Source of the DNA: Alphaproteobacteria bacterium
GTDB taxonomy: Bacteria > Pseudomonadota > Alphaproteobacteria > CACIAM-22H2
Assembly (NCBI GenBank): GCA_016793165.1
Contig: JAEULA010000032.1
Span: 1-64,000, forward strand
DNA length: 64,000 nt
Reading direction: 5' to 3'
The notes below the pieces were generated by a model that did no database searches, was not told where the DNA came from, and was given only the letters and a program-made list of their open reading frames with translations. Shown piece after piece: positions 31,020-39,354 of this stretch. The translations under genes were made by a program, and so were the position numbers. Position 1 is the stretch's first letter; every line of letters starts with the position of its first letter.

Positions 31020-31025
31020 AATATA
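31020..31025 (-). promoter_or_regulatory. fur: Candidate -10 box for fur-olsB-olsA
   Basis: TATATT on the minus strand in a short AT-rich stretch, about 75 bp before the fur ATG. A weak TGTCGC lies at the -35 distance. It is the same CTATATT box seen before rimP and the candidate sRNA. No obvious Fur or Mur box overlaps it. Confidence 0.4.
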
Positions 31026-31276
31026 GGTCATCGCGGCACCCGGCGACATCAAGCCCTCGCCGAACTTGTCCCAGGTTTTCGTGTCACGGGTATGACCGTG
31101 GGGAGCTGCCGCCTCGCGATTCGCGAGGGGATGCGGCGATCGGCGGACCCGCCGCGCCCGGGCGCCGGGCGATTTGGCCACGGCGCGTCGCGTCGGTCGG
31201 CGACCCCGGCAGCGGCATCGTGGTTCCCGCGCGACCGCCGGTCGGGACGGCGCGGCCGCGGGCCCCGACCGGCCGC

Positions 31277-31304
31277 GGCCGCCGGGAAGCGGGATCCGGC
31301 GGCC
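31277..31304. other. Perfect 9-bp hairpin after rimI
   Basis: GGCCGCCGG (31277-31285) and CCGGCGGCC (31296-31304) with a 10-nt loop, 14 bp past the rimI stop. No T-run, so it could be a 3' stabilising hairpin or a Rho-linked end of the tsaB-rimI message. Confidence 0.45.
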
Positions 31305-31318
31305 GAAGCCGCGCTCGG

Positions 31319-31807
31319 TCAGCGACCGATCAGCCAGCGCCAGCCGCGCGCGAGATCGCGGCGCATGGTGAGGGCGTCGATCGCGGAGCCGCCGGGCCGT
31401 GTGTAGTAGGCCCGCCGGCGACCCACGATCTGGAACGATTCCGCGCCGTAGAGCGTGCGCGCCGCCGTGTTGTCCTCCGCGACCTCGAGGAACAGGCGCC
31501 GCGCGCCGCGGCCGCGCGCCTCGTCGGCGACCGCGCGGATCAGGCGCCGCGCGAGCCCGGCGCGCCGCCAGGCGCGCGCGACGCCGATGGTCAACAGCTC
31601 GGCCTCGTCCGCCGCGATGCGGCCCAGTGCCAGCGCGACCGGCATCATGGGCTGCAGCTCGACGAGGAAGCCGAACGTCCCCGGCGAACGCATCACCTCG
31701 ATCATGGCGCCGGTCGACCAGGAGTCCTCGAAACAGTCCGTATGCAGGGTCGCGAGCAGCCCCGCGTCCGCGAGGCCGGCGCTGCGCAGCACCGGATCGG
31801 CGATCAT
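31319..31807 (-). CDS. rimI: Ribosomal protein alanine acetyltransferase (GNAT)
   Basis: 162 aa. GNAT fold with the acetyl-CoA loop WRRAGLARRLI (about 92-102), LFLEVAEDNTAARTLYGAESF and a final RRRAYYTRP block, the usual RimI motifs. RimI acetylates the N terminus of ribosomal protein S18. The ATG at 31807 overlaps the tsaB stop (ATGA); tsaB-rimI pairing is widely conserved and supports the call. Confidence 0.9.
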   Translation of the reverse strand: MIADPVLRSAGLADAGLLATLHTDCFEDSWSTGAMIEVMRSPGTFGFLVELQPMMPVALALGRIAADEAELLTIGVARAWRRAGLARRLIRAVADEARGRGARRLFLEVAEDNTAARTLYGAESFQIVGRRRAYYTRPGGSAIDALTMRRDLARGWRWLIGR

Positions 31808-32481
31808 GACGCGAGGCCGACCGCCCGCCGGGGCGCGGTCGTCGCCGGCGGATGGATGTAGAGCGGAGCGGGCGGGACGGCGGGTGCCGCGCGCGTGGCG
31901 GCGAGACGGGCGACATCGGCGGCATCGACCGTCGATTCGTGCGCGCGCACGCCGGCGCGTACCGCGGCCAGCACCGATGCGACGCGCGCGGCATGCTCGC
32001 CGACCGCGAGGATCCGCGGCGCGGCGGGCAGCAGCGCGACGAGCGCCTCCGGCGTCGCTGCGAAGGGTGCGGACAGCGCGCTGCCGTCCGCGGCGAAGCG
32101 CTGGAAGAACAGCTCGGCGCGCCGCGAGTCGATGCAGGCGAGGATCGTCTCGTCGGGCTCGGCGCGGCCGCGCGCCCCGTGGGCCAGGGCCTCGAGCGTC
32201 GTGACCCCGACCAGCGGCTTGCCGGTGGCGAGCGCGAGGCCACGCATGAACGCGAGGCCGGCGCGCAGTCCCGTGAACCGCCCCGGGCCGATCGTGACGG
32301 CGAGGCGGTCGAGCGTCGCGATCGCCATGCCCGCCGCGTCGAGCGCCGCGGCGACCGCGAGCGGCAGGCCGTCGCCCTGGCCCGCGGCCGCATCGTCGCC
32401 GCGATGGGCCGCGAGCACCTCGCCGTCGAGCACGGCGATCGAGCAGCGCGACGTCGCGCTGTCGAGGGCGAGACTCCTCAC
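31804..32481 (-). CDS. tsaB: tRNA threonylcarbamoyladenosine biosynthesis protein TsaB
   Basis: 225 aa from a GTG (VRSLALDSATSRCSIAVLDG). ASKHA-fold partner of TsaD in making t6A37. Motifs: LALDSATSRCSIAV at the start, TIGPGRFTGLRAGLAFMRGLA (about 68-88), and ILACIDSRRAELFFQ. The frame is open well upstream, but only the part from the GTG matches the family. Followed by rimI with a 4-nt overlap. Confidence 0.94.
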   Translation of the reverse strand: MRSLALDSATSRCSIAVLDGEVLAAHRGDDAAAGQGDGLPLAVAAALDAAGMAIATLDRLAVTIGPGRFTGLRAGLAFMRGLALATGKPLVGVTTLEALAHGARGRAEPDETILACIDSRRAELFFQRFAADGSALSAPFAATPEALVALLPAAPRILAVGEHAARVASVLAAVRAGVRAHESTVDAADVARLAATRAAPAVPPAPLYIHPPATTAPRRAVGLAS

Positions 32482-32627
32482 GCGACGCCCCCGGCGGGGC
32501 CGGACTCGGCTGACGATGGAAAACGATGGGGAAGCATGGACGGCAAACGGCGCGCGATCTTTGCGCGCCCGCCCGGCGCGGATCAAGGACGCGCACGCAC
32601 GCCGGGCGCGCGCGCGCCGCCGGGGCG

Positions 32628-33653
32628 TCAGCCGTCGAGGCGCGCCCGATCGAAGGCTTCGAGGCGGTTCGTGCGGATCATCACCCGCACGTCGCGCACA
32701 TAGTCCGGGCCGCGCTCGGAATAGCGGACCAGCTCGCCCGCGAGCTCGTGTCCGTCGGGCGCCTGGCCGGCGTTGCGCGCGCGCAGACGGCGCTCGCGCA
32801 TCGGCGCGTAGGCGCGGTGGGTGTTGAGATTGTGCACATAGGCGGCGACCGCGTCGCCGAGCCCCTGGAACGGACGCACCGTCGCGCGCGGGCTCTCGGC
32901 GCCCACGAGCATCATCTGGCCGAACATGCTGTGCGACTGCTGCGCGCTGCGGCTGGTGCCCCATCCCGACTCGAGCGCGGCCTGCGCGATCGCCAGCGAC
33001 GGCGGCACCGCATCGACCCGGCGCAGGAGCTCGTCGAGATCGTCGCCCTCGGTGCCGTAGGTCTCGGCGACCTCCTCGAGCCAGGTGCGGTCGACGTCGG
33101 ACATCGCGACGCCCTCGTCGCGCGCCGCCGCGATCTCCAGAAGCCGCGCGCGCCGGGCGAGGATGCGCTCGTTCTCGGCCAGCAGCGTCGGCAGCAGCGC
33201 CTTGATGAAGAGCCGCTTGCGCAGGTCGGCGGACTCGACGCGCGTGAGCAATGTCGGGAGCCGGTCGAGCAGCAGGCGGGGCACCGTGGTCGACCCGTCG
33301 CGCACGGCCTCGAGCGTGTAGCTGCGCATGTCGACGAGCGCGCGCTCCGGCGCGGCGATGCTGGCCGTCGCCGCCGCGGGTGCCGGCCAGAGCAGCGGAC
33401 CGTCGAGCGCCTCGTCCGGCGCGGGCGGCAGGCCGGGGACGAAGAGCCCCCAGCGCAATCCGGCCGCCGACATCTCACGCAGCGCGAGGTCGATCCGCCA
33501 GACGTGAGCGCCGGATTCGGTCTCGACGGCGTCGTGCGGCTGTACGGCGAGCGCCAGGAGCGTCAGCGCGCCGAGCGCGCCGCACAGCGCGCCGCCCGCG
33601 GAAATCCGGCGGTCGGCCATCCGCGCGCCGGTCCGCCCGGCCGCCGTGTACAT
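32628..33653 (-). CDS. Bax-like glucosaminidase-domain protein
   Basis: 341 aa. One N-terminal hydrophobic segment (about 16-38) suggests export or anchoring. The C-terminal half (about 205-335) is a glucosaminidase/Bax domain: PPSLAIAQAALESGWGTSRSAQQSHSMFGQM, with Glu of ALESGWG as the likely catalytic acid, and AYVHNLNTHRAYAPMRERR. It would cut the glycan backbone of peptidoglycan. The N-terminal 200 residues are not recognised. Another ATG at 33620 (MADRRIS) is possible; no Shine-Dalgarno decides. Lies 37 bp after nfuA. Confidence 0.85.
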   Translation of the reverse strand: MYTAAGRTGARMADRRISAGGALCGALGALTLLALAVQPHDAVETESGAHVWRIDLALREMSAAGLRWGLFVPGLPPAPDEALDGPLLWPAPAAATASIAAPERALVDMRSYTLEAVRDGSTTVPRLLLDRLPTLLTRVESADLRKRLFIKALLPTLLAENERILARRARLLEIAAARDEGVAMSDVDRTWLEEVAETYGTEGDDLDELLRRVDAVPPSLAIAQAALESGWGTSRSAQQSHSMFGQMMLVGAESPRATVRPFQGLGDAVAAYVHNLNTHRAYAPMRERRLRARNAGQAPDGHELAGELVRYSERGPDYVRDVRVMIRTNRLEAFDRARLDG

Positions 33654-33690
33654 CCGCGACGAAAGCTGCGTGCGCCGACCGCGCCCGGTC

Positions 33691-34245
33691 TCAGAGGACG
33701 GCGCGGACCTCGACCACTTCGGGCACGTAGTGCCGCAGCATGTTCTCGATCCCGGACTTCAGCGTCGCCGTCGAGCTCGGGCAGCCCGAGCAGGAGCCCT
33801 GCATGTGGAGGTAGACGACGCCCTCCTGGAACGAGTGGAAGACGATGTCCCCGCCGTCCTGGGCGACCGCCGGGCGCACGCGCGTGTCGAGCAGCTCCTT
33901 GATCTGCGCGACGATCTCGTCGTCCTCGCCGTCCGCCGCCGCCGCCGCGCCGGCCGCCGTCTCGAGCATGATCGGCCGGCCAGCCGTGAAGTGCTCCATG
34001 ATCGCGCCGAGGACGGCCGGCTTCATCAGGTGCCAGTCCTGATCGCCGTCCTTGGTGACGGTGATGAAGTCGGAGCCGAAGAACACGCCCGACACGCCGT
34101 CGATTCCGAACAGCGACTGGGCGAGGGGCGAGCGAGCAGCCGCCTCGCTGCTTGGGAAATCCGCCGTGCCGACGGACATGACCACGCGACCGGGAAGGAA
34201 CTTGAGCGTCGCCGGGTTCGGCGTGGCTTCGGTCTGGATGAACAT
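33691..34245 (-). CDS. nfuA: NifU-family Fe-S carrier protein
   Basis: 184 aa. An N-terminal Nfu_N domain (about 1-88: MFIQTEATPNPATLKFLPG, GVFFGSDFITVTK) and a C-terminal NifU domain with the cluster-binding CxxC in GSCSGCPSS (about 150-158). It carries and delivers 4Fe-4S clusters. The full two-domain form is common in alphaproteobacteria and mitochondria. Divergent from the cyclase gene. Confidence 0.94.
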   Translation of the reverse strand: MFIQTEATPNPATLKFLPGRVVMSVGTADFPSSEAAARSPLAQSLFGIDGVSGVFFGSDFITVTKDGDQDWHLMKPAVLGAIMEHFTAGRPIMLETAAGAAAAADGEDDEIVAQIKELLDTRVRPAVAQDGGDIVFHSFQEGVVYLHMQGSCSGCPSSTATLKSGIENMLRHYVPEVVEVRAVL

Positions 34246-34277
34246 GGGGCTCTCCGTCGTTGGCGAGGCGTCCGGGC

Positions 34278-34306
34278 TAGATGGACCGGTGCTCCGTGGG
34301 CGTCAA
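34278..34306 (-). promoter_or_regulatory. nfuA: Candidate promoter of nfuA
   Basis: -35 TTGACG (34306-34301), 17-bp spacer, -10 CATCTA (34283-34278), 32 bp before the nfuA ATG. The -35 is good and the -10 weak. Confidence 0.35.
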
Positions 34307-34388
34307 CCGCGTTCCGGCCGGGGTCTTTGCCGTCCGGGGTTTGTCGGCCGGGAATGGTAAACGATTCATTTGCGCTAGGCTCGGGGTC

Positions 34389-35687
34389 GTGACGGACCAG
34401 CCCCCGCTTCGACCTGCCGGCGTCGGCGACGCCGTCGACCGCCTGACGATCGTCGAGGTCGTGGAGCGCCCGCCCGAGTTGCGCCCGAGCCTCGGGTCCG
34501 GCGTGGCGCGCAACGAGGTGCGCTGGCTGCTCGACGACGGTCGTCGGCACGTCTCGATGGCCGCCCTGGTCGACGAGCTGTGCTGGCGCCTGGTGGCGGG
34601 CGGCCTGCCGCTCGCCCGCGCCTCGGTGAACGTCGGCACCCTGCACCCGCAGCTGATCGGCTTCAGCGCGCGCTGGACCGCGGCGGACGGCCGCGCCGAG
34701 GAGCTGACGCTCGCCCACGGGTTGCGCGAGACCGCCGCCTACCGGAACTCCCCGTTCTTCCGGATCTTCGAATACGGCGAGAGCGTGCGCTGCCGCCTCG
34801 ACGGTCCCGAGGCGGCGCTGCCCTACCCGATCATGCGCGACCTCAAGGCGCAGGGCATGACCGACTACTTCGCGATGCCGATGCTGCTCGGTTCGGTGTC
34901 GCGGAACGCCGCGACCTTCGCGACCGACCGGCAGGGCGGCTTCACCGAGGACGACCTGACGCGGCTACGCGATCTCGGGCCGGCCCTGTCCATCGTCCTC
35001 GAGCTCCTGGGGCAGCGGCGCATTTCCGCGGCGCTGCTGGACGTCTATCTCGGACGCAAGGCCGGGCGGCGCGTCCTCGCCGGCGAGATCGTGCGCGGCA
35101 GCGGCGAGGCGATCCGGGCGGTGATCTGGTGCTCGGACCTGCGCAACTTCACGCGGCTGTCCGACCAGCTGCCGGGCTCGCGCGTCACCGAGCTGCTCAA
35201 CCGCGTCTTCGAAACCCAGGTCGCGGCGATCCATCACGCCGGCGGCGAGGTGCTGAAGTTCGTCGGCGACGGACTCATCGCGATCTTCCCGATCGACGAC
35301 GGGGAGCGCGCAGCCGATCCGTGCCGGCGCGCCTTCGCGGCGGCCGAGGCCGCGCTCGAGGCCAATGCCGCGCTCAACCTGGCGCTCGCCGCAGAGCCCG
35401 ATGCCCTGCGCCTGCCGCTGGCGGTCGCGCTGCATGTCGGCGAGGTGTTCTTCGGCAACATCGGCGGCGCCGACCGCCTCGACTTCACGGTGATCGGGCC
35501 GGCGGTCAATGCGGTGAGCCGGCTCGAGAAGCTGGCGAAGGTGCTGGATCGCGATCTCGTGGTGACCGGCGAGTATGCGACGGTCTCGCGGCGTACCGGT
35601 CTCCTCTCGCTCGGCGTCCACCCGCTGCGCGGCTTCAGCGAACCGATCGAGGTCTTCGCGCCGCCGCGGGCCCGCGACGTCAGGTGA
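34389..35687 (+). CDS. Class III adenylate/guanylate cyclase with unknown N-terminal domain
   Basis: 432 aa from the GTG at 34389; an ATG at 34281 in frame would add 36 residues that overlap the nfuA promoter. The C-terminal half (about 245-425) is a class III nucleotide cyclase: two metal Asp in CSDLRNFT and KFVGDGLIAIFP, and the LAVALHVGEVFFGNIGG and NAVSRLEKLAK blocks, so it looks active; the Lys in VLKFVGD and the pattern favour ATP. The N-terminal about 230 residues (ELCWRLVAGGLPLARASV, YRNSPFFRIFE, MRDLKAQGMTDYFAMPM) resemble the regulatory region of other cyclases in rhizobia but I cannot name the domain. It ends 8 bp inside the convergent stress-protein gene. Confidence 0.9.
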   Translation: MTDQPPLRPAGVGDAVDRLTIVEVVERPPELRPSLGSGVARNEVRWLLDDGRRHVSMAALVDELCWRLVAGGLPLARASVNVGTLHPQLIGFSARWTAADGRAEELTLAHGLRETAAYRNSPFFRIFEYGESVRCRLDGPEAALPYPIMRDLKAQGMTDYFAMPMLLGSVSRNAATFATDRQGGFTEDDLTRLRDLGPALSIVLELLGQRRISAALLDVYLGRKAGRRVLAGEIVRGSGEAIRAVIWCSDLRNFTRLSDQLPGSRVTELLNRVFETQVAAIHHAGGEVLKFVGDGLIAIFPIDDGERAADPCRRAFAAAEAALEANAALNLALAAEPDALRLPLAVALHVGEVFFGNIGGADRLDFTVIGPAVNAVSRLEKLAKVLDRDLVVTGEYATVSRRTGLLSLGVHPLRGFSEPIEVFAPPRARDVR

Positions 35688-36144
35688 CCGCGTCGATCGC
35701 CTCCGCGCTCAGCGAGCCGGGCACGATCGTCAGCGGCACGCGCAGCTTGCCCATGTGCTTGCTGGACAGCGCCATGATCAGCGGCCCGGGGCCCTTCGGG
35801 CCGGGATCGGCGGCGAGCACGAGGACCGAGATCGACGGCTCCTCGTCGAGGAGCTTGAGCAGCTCGGCGCGCGGCTCGCCTTCGCGCACGTAGAGGACCG
35901 GGATGTCGCCGGACATCTCGCGCACCTCGCTGGCGAGCTCCTGCAGCCGGTTCTCGGCCTCGGCGCGGCGCTCCTCGCGCATGATCTCGCCGACGCCGAG
36001 CCATTCGGCGGAGGCGGGCTCCGTGACGTAGAGCATCGCGACGCGGCCGCCGGTCGCGCGCGCGCGGCGGCATGCGAAGCGCAGGGCGACCTTGAGCTCG
36101 GGGCTCATGTCGACGACGACGAGAAAGACACGTTGGCCGGGCAT
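35680..36144 (-). CDS. Universal stress protein-like
   Basis: 154 aa. A single UspA-like alpha/beta domain: VFLVVVDMSPELKVALRFACRRARATGG, VAMLYVTEP, and a C-terminal VLAADPGPKGPGPLIMALSSKHMGKLRVPLTIVPG in place of the usual GxxGxxxxS ATP loop; part of the nucleotide loop is degenerate. Convergent with the cyclase gene, sharing 8 bp at the stop codons. Downstream of the TIGR02186 gene on the same strand, 45 bp after it. Confidence 0.85.
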   Translation of the reverse strand: MPGQRVFLVVVDMSPELKVALRFACRRARATGGRVAMLYVTEPASAEWLGVGEIMREERRAEAENRLQELASEVREMSGDIPVLYVREGEPRAELLKLLDEEPSISVLVLAADPGPKGPGPLIMALSSKHMGKLRVPLTIVPGSLSAEAIDAVT

Positions 36145-36189
36145 GCTCGATCACTCCCCGTTGAGAACCGCCGCTGTGGTTTCGTGCGC

Positions 36190-36942
36190 CTAGCCTCGGC
36201 GGAAGGCGGCGCTTGCGCTCCAGCCCGCGACGACGGCGACCAGGACGGCGACGAGGCCGTAGAGCGCCGCCCGCTGGTGGGCGAAATCGTAGATCGTGGC
36301 GCCGATGCCCGTCTTCTTCACGCGCATCGGAGTCGTCTGGCCGCCGACCTCGCGGCCGTCCTTCACGAGAAAGACCTCGACCATGTAGTTCCCGGTCGGA
36401 ACGTTGGGCGGGAACTTGATCGTCGTGCGGAAGAGCTTGGGCCCGAGGAAGTTTACCTGGGCGGGCGCATCGTCCCACAGCTGGTCGCGCACCTTGTTGC
36501 GGATGAGGCCGCCGCGGAACTCGGCCAGCCGTTCCGGCGAGGTCTCGCGGGCCGGCCGCGCGCGCACGGCATCGATGCCGATCTGCAGGCGCTGCCGCAT
36601 GCCCGCGGTCGTGATCTGGTCGATCGGCTTCGAGCTCGCGACGCGGTAGAAGGACGGCACCTCGTGGAAGCGCATCGACTCGGTGTTGATCCAGATGCCG
36701 AGGACCCGCGACTTGCGACGCACGTTCATCGTGGCGTTCGGGCCGCGCACGACGACGATCACGTCGCCGTCTCCCTCCGTCGCGCCGAACAGCAGCAGCT
36801 CGGTGCCCGAGAAGCCCGCCGTGATCGCGATCTCGTGCGCGGATAGGTCGGCGACGAGCGATTGCGCGAAGGCGCGCTCGACCGCGCCGACGGCGACCAG
36901 GAAGACGGCCAGCAGCGGTGCAAGGGCGGCGTTGAGGATCAT
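36190..36942 (-). CDS. TIGR02186-family membrane protein
   Basis: 250 aa. N-terminal signal or anchor (about 5-26), a beta-rich exported region (about 28-215: SAHEIAITAGFSGTELLLFGA, VVRGPNATMNVRRKSRVLGIWIN, FRTTIKFPPNVPTGNYMVEVFLVKDG) and one C-terminal helix (about 228-246). This matches the alphaproteobacterial family called alph_Pro_TM (TIGR02186), of unknown function. It shares TGATG with the TauE/SafE gene, so the pair is co-translated and may form one sulfur-anion or sulfite export system. Confidence 0.85.
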   Translation of the reverse strand: MILNAALAPLLAVFLVAVGAVERAFAQSLVADLSAHEIAITAGFSGTELLLFGATEGDGDVIVVVRGPNATMNVRRKSRVLGIWINTESMRFHEVPSFYRVASSKPIDQITTAGMRQRLQIGIDAVRARPARETSPERLAEFRGGLIRNKVRDQLWDDAPAQVNFLGPKLFRTTIKFPPNVPTGNYMVEVFLVKDGREVGGQTTPMRVKKTGIGATIYDFAHQRAALYGLVAVLVAVVAGWSASAAFRRG

Positions 36943-37865
36943 CAATGCCGCCCCTGCTCGCCCATCGAGTAGAGGTCGTCCGGCACGACGACGAGGTCGA
37001 AGGCGAGCTTCAGCGCCACGCCGAGGACCATCAGCGCCATCAGGCCGCGCAGCTGCTCGCCGCGCAGCCTCTGGCCGATGCGCGCCCCGAGCTGCGCGCC
37101 GACGACGCCGCCGATGAGCAGCAGTACCGCGAGCACGAGGTCGACGGTCTGGTTCTGATAGGCCTGCAGGAAGGTGACGTTCGACGTCACGAAGATGACC
37201 TGGAACAGCGAGGTGCCGACGACGACGGAGGTCGGCATGCCGAGCAGATAGATCATCGCCGGGACCAGGATGAACCCGCCGCCCACGCCCATCAGGGCTG
37301 CGAGCACGCCGACGCCGGCGCCGACCGCGAAGGGCAGCATCGCCGAGATGTAGAGCTTCGACTTCGGGAAGCGCATCTTCATCGGCAGGCCGTGCAGCCA
37401 GATGTGCTGGTGCAGCTTGCCGCGGCGCGCGGTCCCGGTCTTCTGCGCGCGGCGCAGCGCATTGGCGGCCTCGATCAGCATCAGCGTGCCGATCAGGCCG
37501 AGGATGATCACGTAGGCCAGCGAGATGATCAGGTCGACCTGGCCGACATTGCGCAGGAACTTGAACAGCTGGACGCCGAGCGTCGAGCCGACGAGGCCGC
37601 CCACGAGCAGCACGCCGCCCATGCGCGTATCGACATTGCCGCGCCGCCAATGGGCCAGCACGCCGGACACCGAGGCGCCGACGATCTGCGCCGCCTCGGA
37701 CCCGACGGCGATCGCCGGCGGCACGCCGATGAAGATCAGGAGGGGCGTCATCAGGAAGCCGCCGCCGACGCCGAACATGCCCGACAGCAGCCCGACTCCG
37801 CCGCCGAGGGCGAGCAGCATCAGCCAACTCACGGAGATCTCGGCGACTGGCAGGTAGATTTGCAT
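36942..37865 (-). CDS. TauE/SafE-family anion permease
   Basis: 307 aa with about eight hydrophobic helices and the duplicated TauE/SafE signatures GGGVGLLSGMFGVGGGFLMTP and GVLAALMGVGGGFILVPA. Family members export sulfite, sulfoacetate or related anions. A cytoplasmic basic loop (about 140-168) separates the two halves. Co-translated with the TIGR02186 gene (1-nt overlap). Divergent from the beta-lactamase-like gene. Confidence 0.92.
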   Translation of the reverse strand: MQIYLPVAEISVSWLMLLALGGGVGLLSGMFGVGGGFLMTPLLIFIGVPPAIAVGSEAAQIVGASVSGVLAHWRRGNVDTRMGGVLLVGGLVGSTLGVQLFKFLRNVGQVDLIISLAYVIILGLIGTLMLIEAANALRRAQKTGTARRGKLHQHIWLHGLPMKMRFPKSKLYISAMLPFAVGAGVGVLAALMGVGGGFILVPAMIYLLGMPTSVVVGTSLFQVIFVTSNVTFLQAYQNQTVDLVLAVLLLIGGVVGAQLGARIGQRLRGEQLRGLMALMVLGVALKLAFDLVVVPDDLYSMGEQGRH

Positions 37866-38019
37866 CGGTTCGGCGTTCCAGTGCGGCTAGGACCGGGGCG
37901 CCCCGGCCGCCGGAACGTGGTCCGCGTGCGCGTGCCTGCGCGACTTGGCCCCACCGGCGGGAGAAGTTCGAACCCGGACACTTTGCGTCTGTGGCGGGGT
38001 TGAGAGCAAGATTCGGCGC

Positions 38020-39291
38020 GTGATCGCCAGACGATTCCCGTCTCCTGCGGCCCGGCGCGCGGGTTCGCGTCGTGCATCGGCCGCGGCCCTGGCGCTCGCC
38101 GTCGTCCTGGCGGCGGCCGGCCCGCTCGCTCCCGGGCCGGTCCGGGCGCAGGCCGCTTCCCCCGTCACGGCCGCGAGCCCCGTCGGTCAGGACGCGGCCG
38201 GCGCGCTCGCCCGGTTGTTCGCGGCCGCCACCTTCGATGCGGCCTGGTTCACGCCGGCCCTGCTTGCGGAGCTGCCGGTCAAGCGCCTCGCCGGGCAGCG
38301 CGACGAGCTGGTCGCCCAGTACGGCGCCTTTCGTCGCGCCGAGCGCGACGGCGACAAGTGGACGGTCGTGCTGGCGCGGGCGCGCGTGCCGACGCGCATC
38401 GCCTTCGATCCGCGGGGACGCGTCCGCAGCCTCAACTTCGAGCGCCCGATCCCGATCCCGGAGAGCCTGGCGAAGGCGGTCGCCGCGTTCGACGCGCTGC
38501 CGGCGGCGCGCACGCTCCTGATCCTCGACGACGGGCGCGAGCGCGCGGCGCGCGAGCCCGATCGGCCGCTCGGCGTCGGCTCCGCGGTCAAGATGCTGGT
38601 CCTGCGCGAGTACGCCGCCGCGATCGCGGCCGGCCGCCTGCGGGCCGACCAGGTCGTCGGCCTCGAGCCCGGCTGGAAGGCGCCCGGCTCGGGCATGATC
38701 GGCACCTGGGCCGACGGCACGCCGGTGGCGCTCGGGACCCTCGCGACCATGATGATCTCGATCAGCGACAACACGGCGACCGACGCGCTGATGCACGTGA
38801 TCGGGCGCCGGGCCCTGGACGCGGCCGCGCCGCCGCGCAACCGGCCGCTGATGACGACGCGCGAGCTGCATCTGCTGCGCCTCCACCGCGATCCCGAGGC
38901 GCTGGCGCGCTGGCGCTCGGGCGACGTCGCGGCGCGCGAGGCGGTGCTGGCCGCGCTGCCCGAGGGTCGCGCGCTGGCTCCGGTCTGGGGCGAGATCCTC
39001 GCCAGCGACGTCGACTACCTGTTCACCGCGCGCGAGCTCTGCGCCCTGGCGGCCGCCGTCGGCGAGCGGCCGGAGATGCGCGCCAATCCCGGGCCGGCCG
39101 CTTCGCTCGGCTGGTCCTGGGCCGCCTACAAGGGCGGCTCGACCGACACGTCGATCAACGCGACGCTGCTCCTCGGCAAGGACGCCCGCCAGGTCTGCGT
39201 CGCGGCGACGTGGAACGTCTCGCCGCACATCGATCGCGCCCGCTTCATGGCCGTCGTGCGCGGCCTGCTCGGCGCCCTCGCGGCGGAGTGA
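38020..39291 (+). CDS. Serine beta-lactamase-like protein (class A fold)
   Basis: 423 aa from a GTG at 38020; a longer start 75 bp upstream would pass the promoter region. Signal peptide about 15-44 (Ala-rich, cut near VRAQA). The class A-like half has the nucleophile SAVK (Ser188-Lys191), SISDNTATD with SDN at 249-251, and KGGS in place of KTG near the C terminus. The N-terminal 100 residues contain a DUF3887-like segment. No clear class A Glu166 omega loop was identified, so hydrolysis of beta-lactams is not assured; a peptidase or esterase is possible. Confidence 0.8.
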   Translation: MIARRFPSPAARRAGSRRASAAALALAVVLAAAGPLAPGPVRAQAASPVTAASPVGQDAAGALARLFAAATFDAAWFTPALLAELPVKRLAGQRDELVAQYGAFRRAERDGDKWTVVLARARVPTRIAFDPRGRVRSLNFERPIPIPESLAKAVAAFDALPAARTLLILDDGRERAAREPDRPLGVGSAVKMLVLREYAAAIAAGRLRADQVVGLEPGWKAPGSGMIGTWADGTPVALGTLATMMISISDNTATDALMHVIGRRALDAAAPPRNRPLMTTRELHLLRLHRDPEALARWRSGDVAAREAVLAALPEGRALAPVWGEILASDVDYLFTARELCALAAAVGERPEMRANPGPAASLGWSWAAYKGGSTDTSINATLLLGKDARQVCVAATWNVSPHIDRARFMAVVRGLLGALAAE

Positions 39292-39354
39292 CCGGACGAT
39301 CCGCCGTCGGGAAGGCGCGCCGCGCCGCACGGCTGGATGCTAGAACTCGCCGCC

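Larger units (their letters stand above)
30945..31318 (-). other. 374-bp gap between rimI and fur
   Basis: No gene found. Read on the minus strand it holds first the rimI 3' hairpin (31277-31304), then GC-rich sequence without a family-like frame, then the fur -10 box (31020-31025), and a small hairpin CGGGAG-CGGG-CTCCCG (30981-30996) in what would be the fur 5' leader. Confidence 0.5.

Noticed and set aside
37961..37999. GTTCGAACCC, like a tRNA T-loop, near 37966
   Set aside because: The flanking five bases do not pair on either strand and no anticodon or acceptor arms are found.
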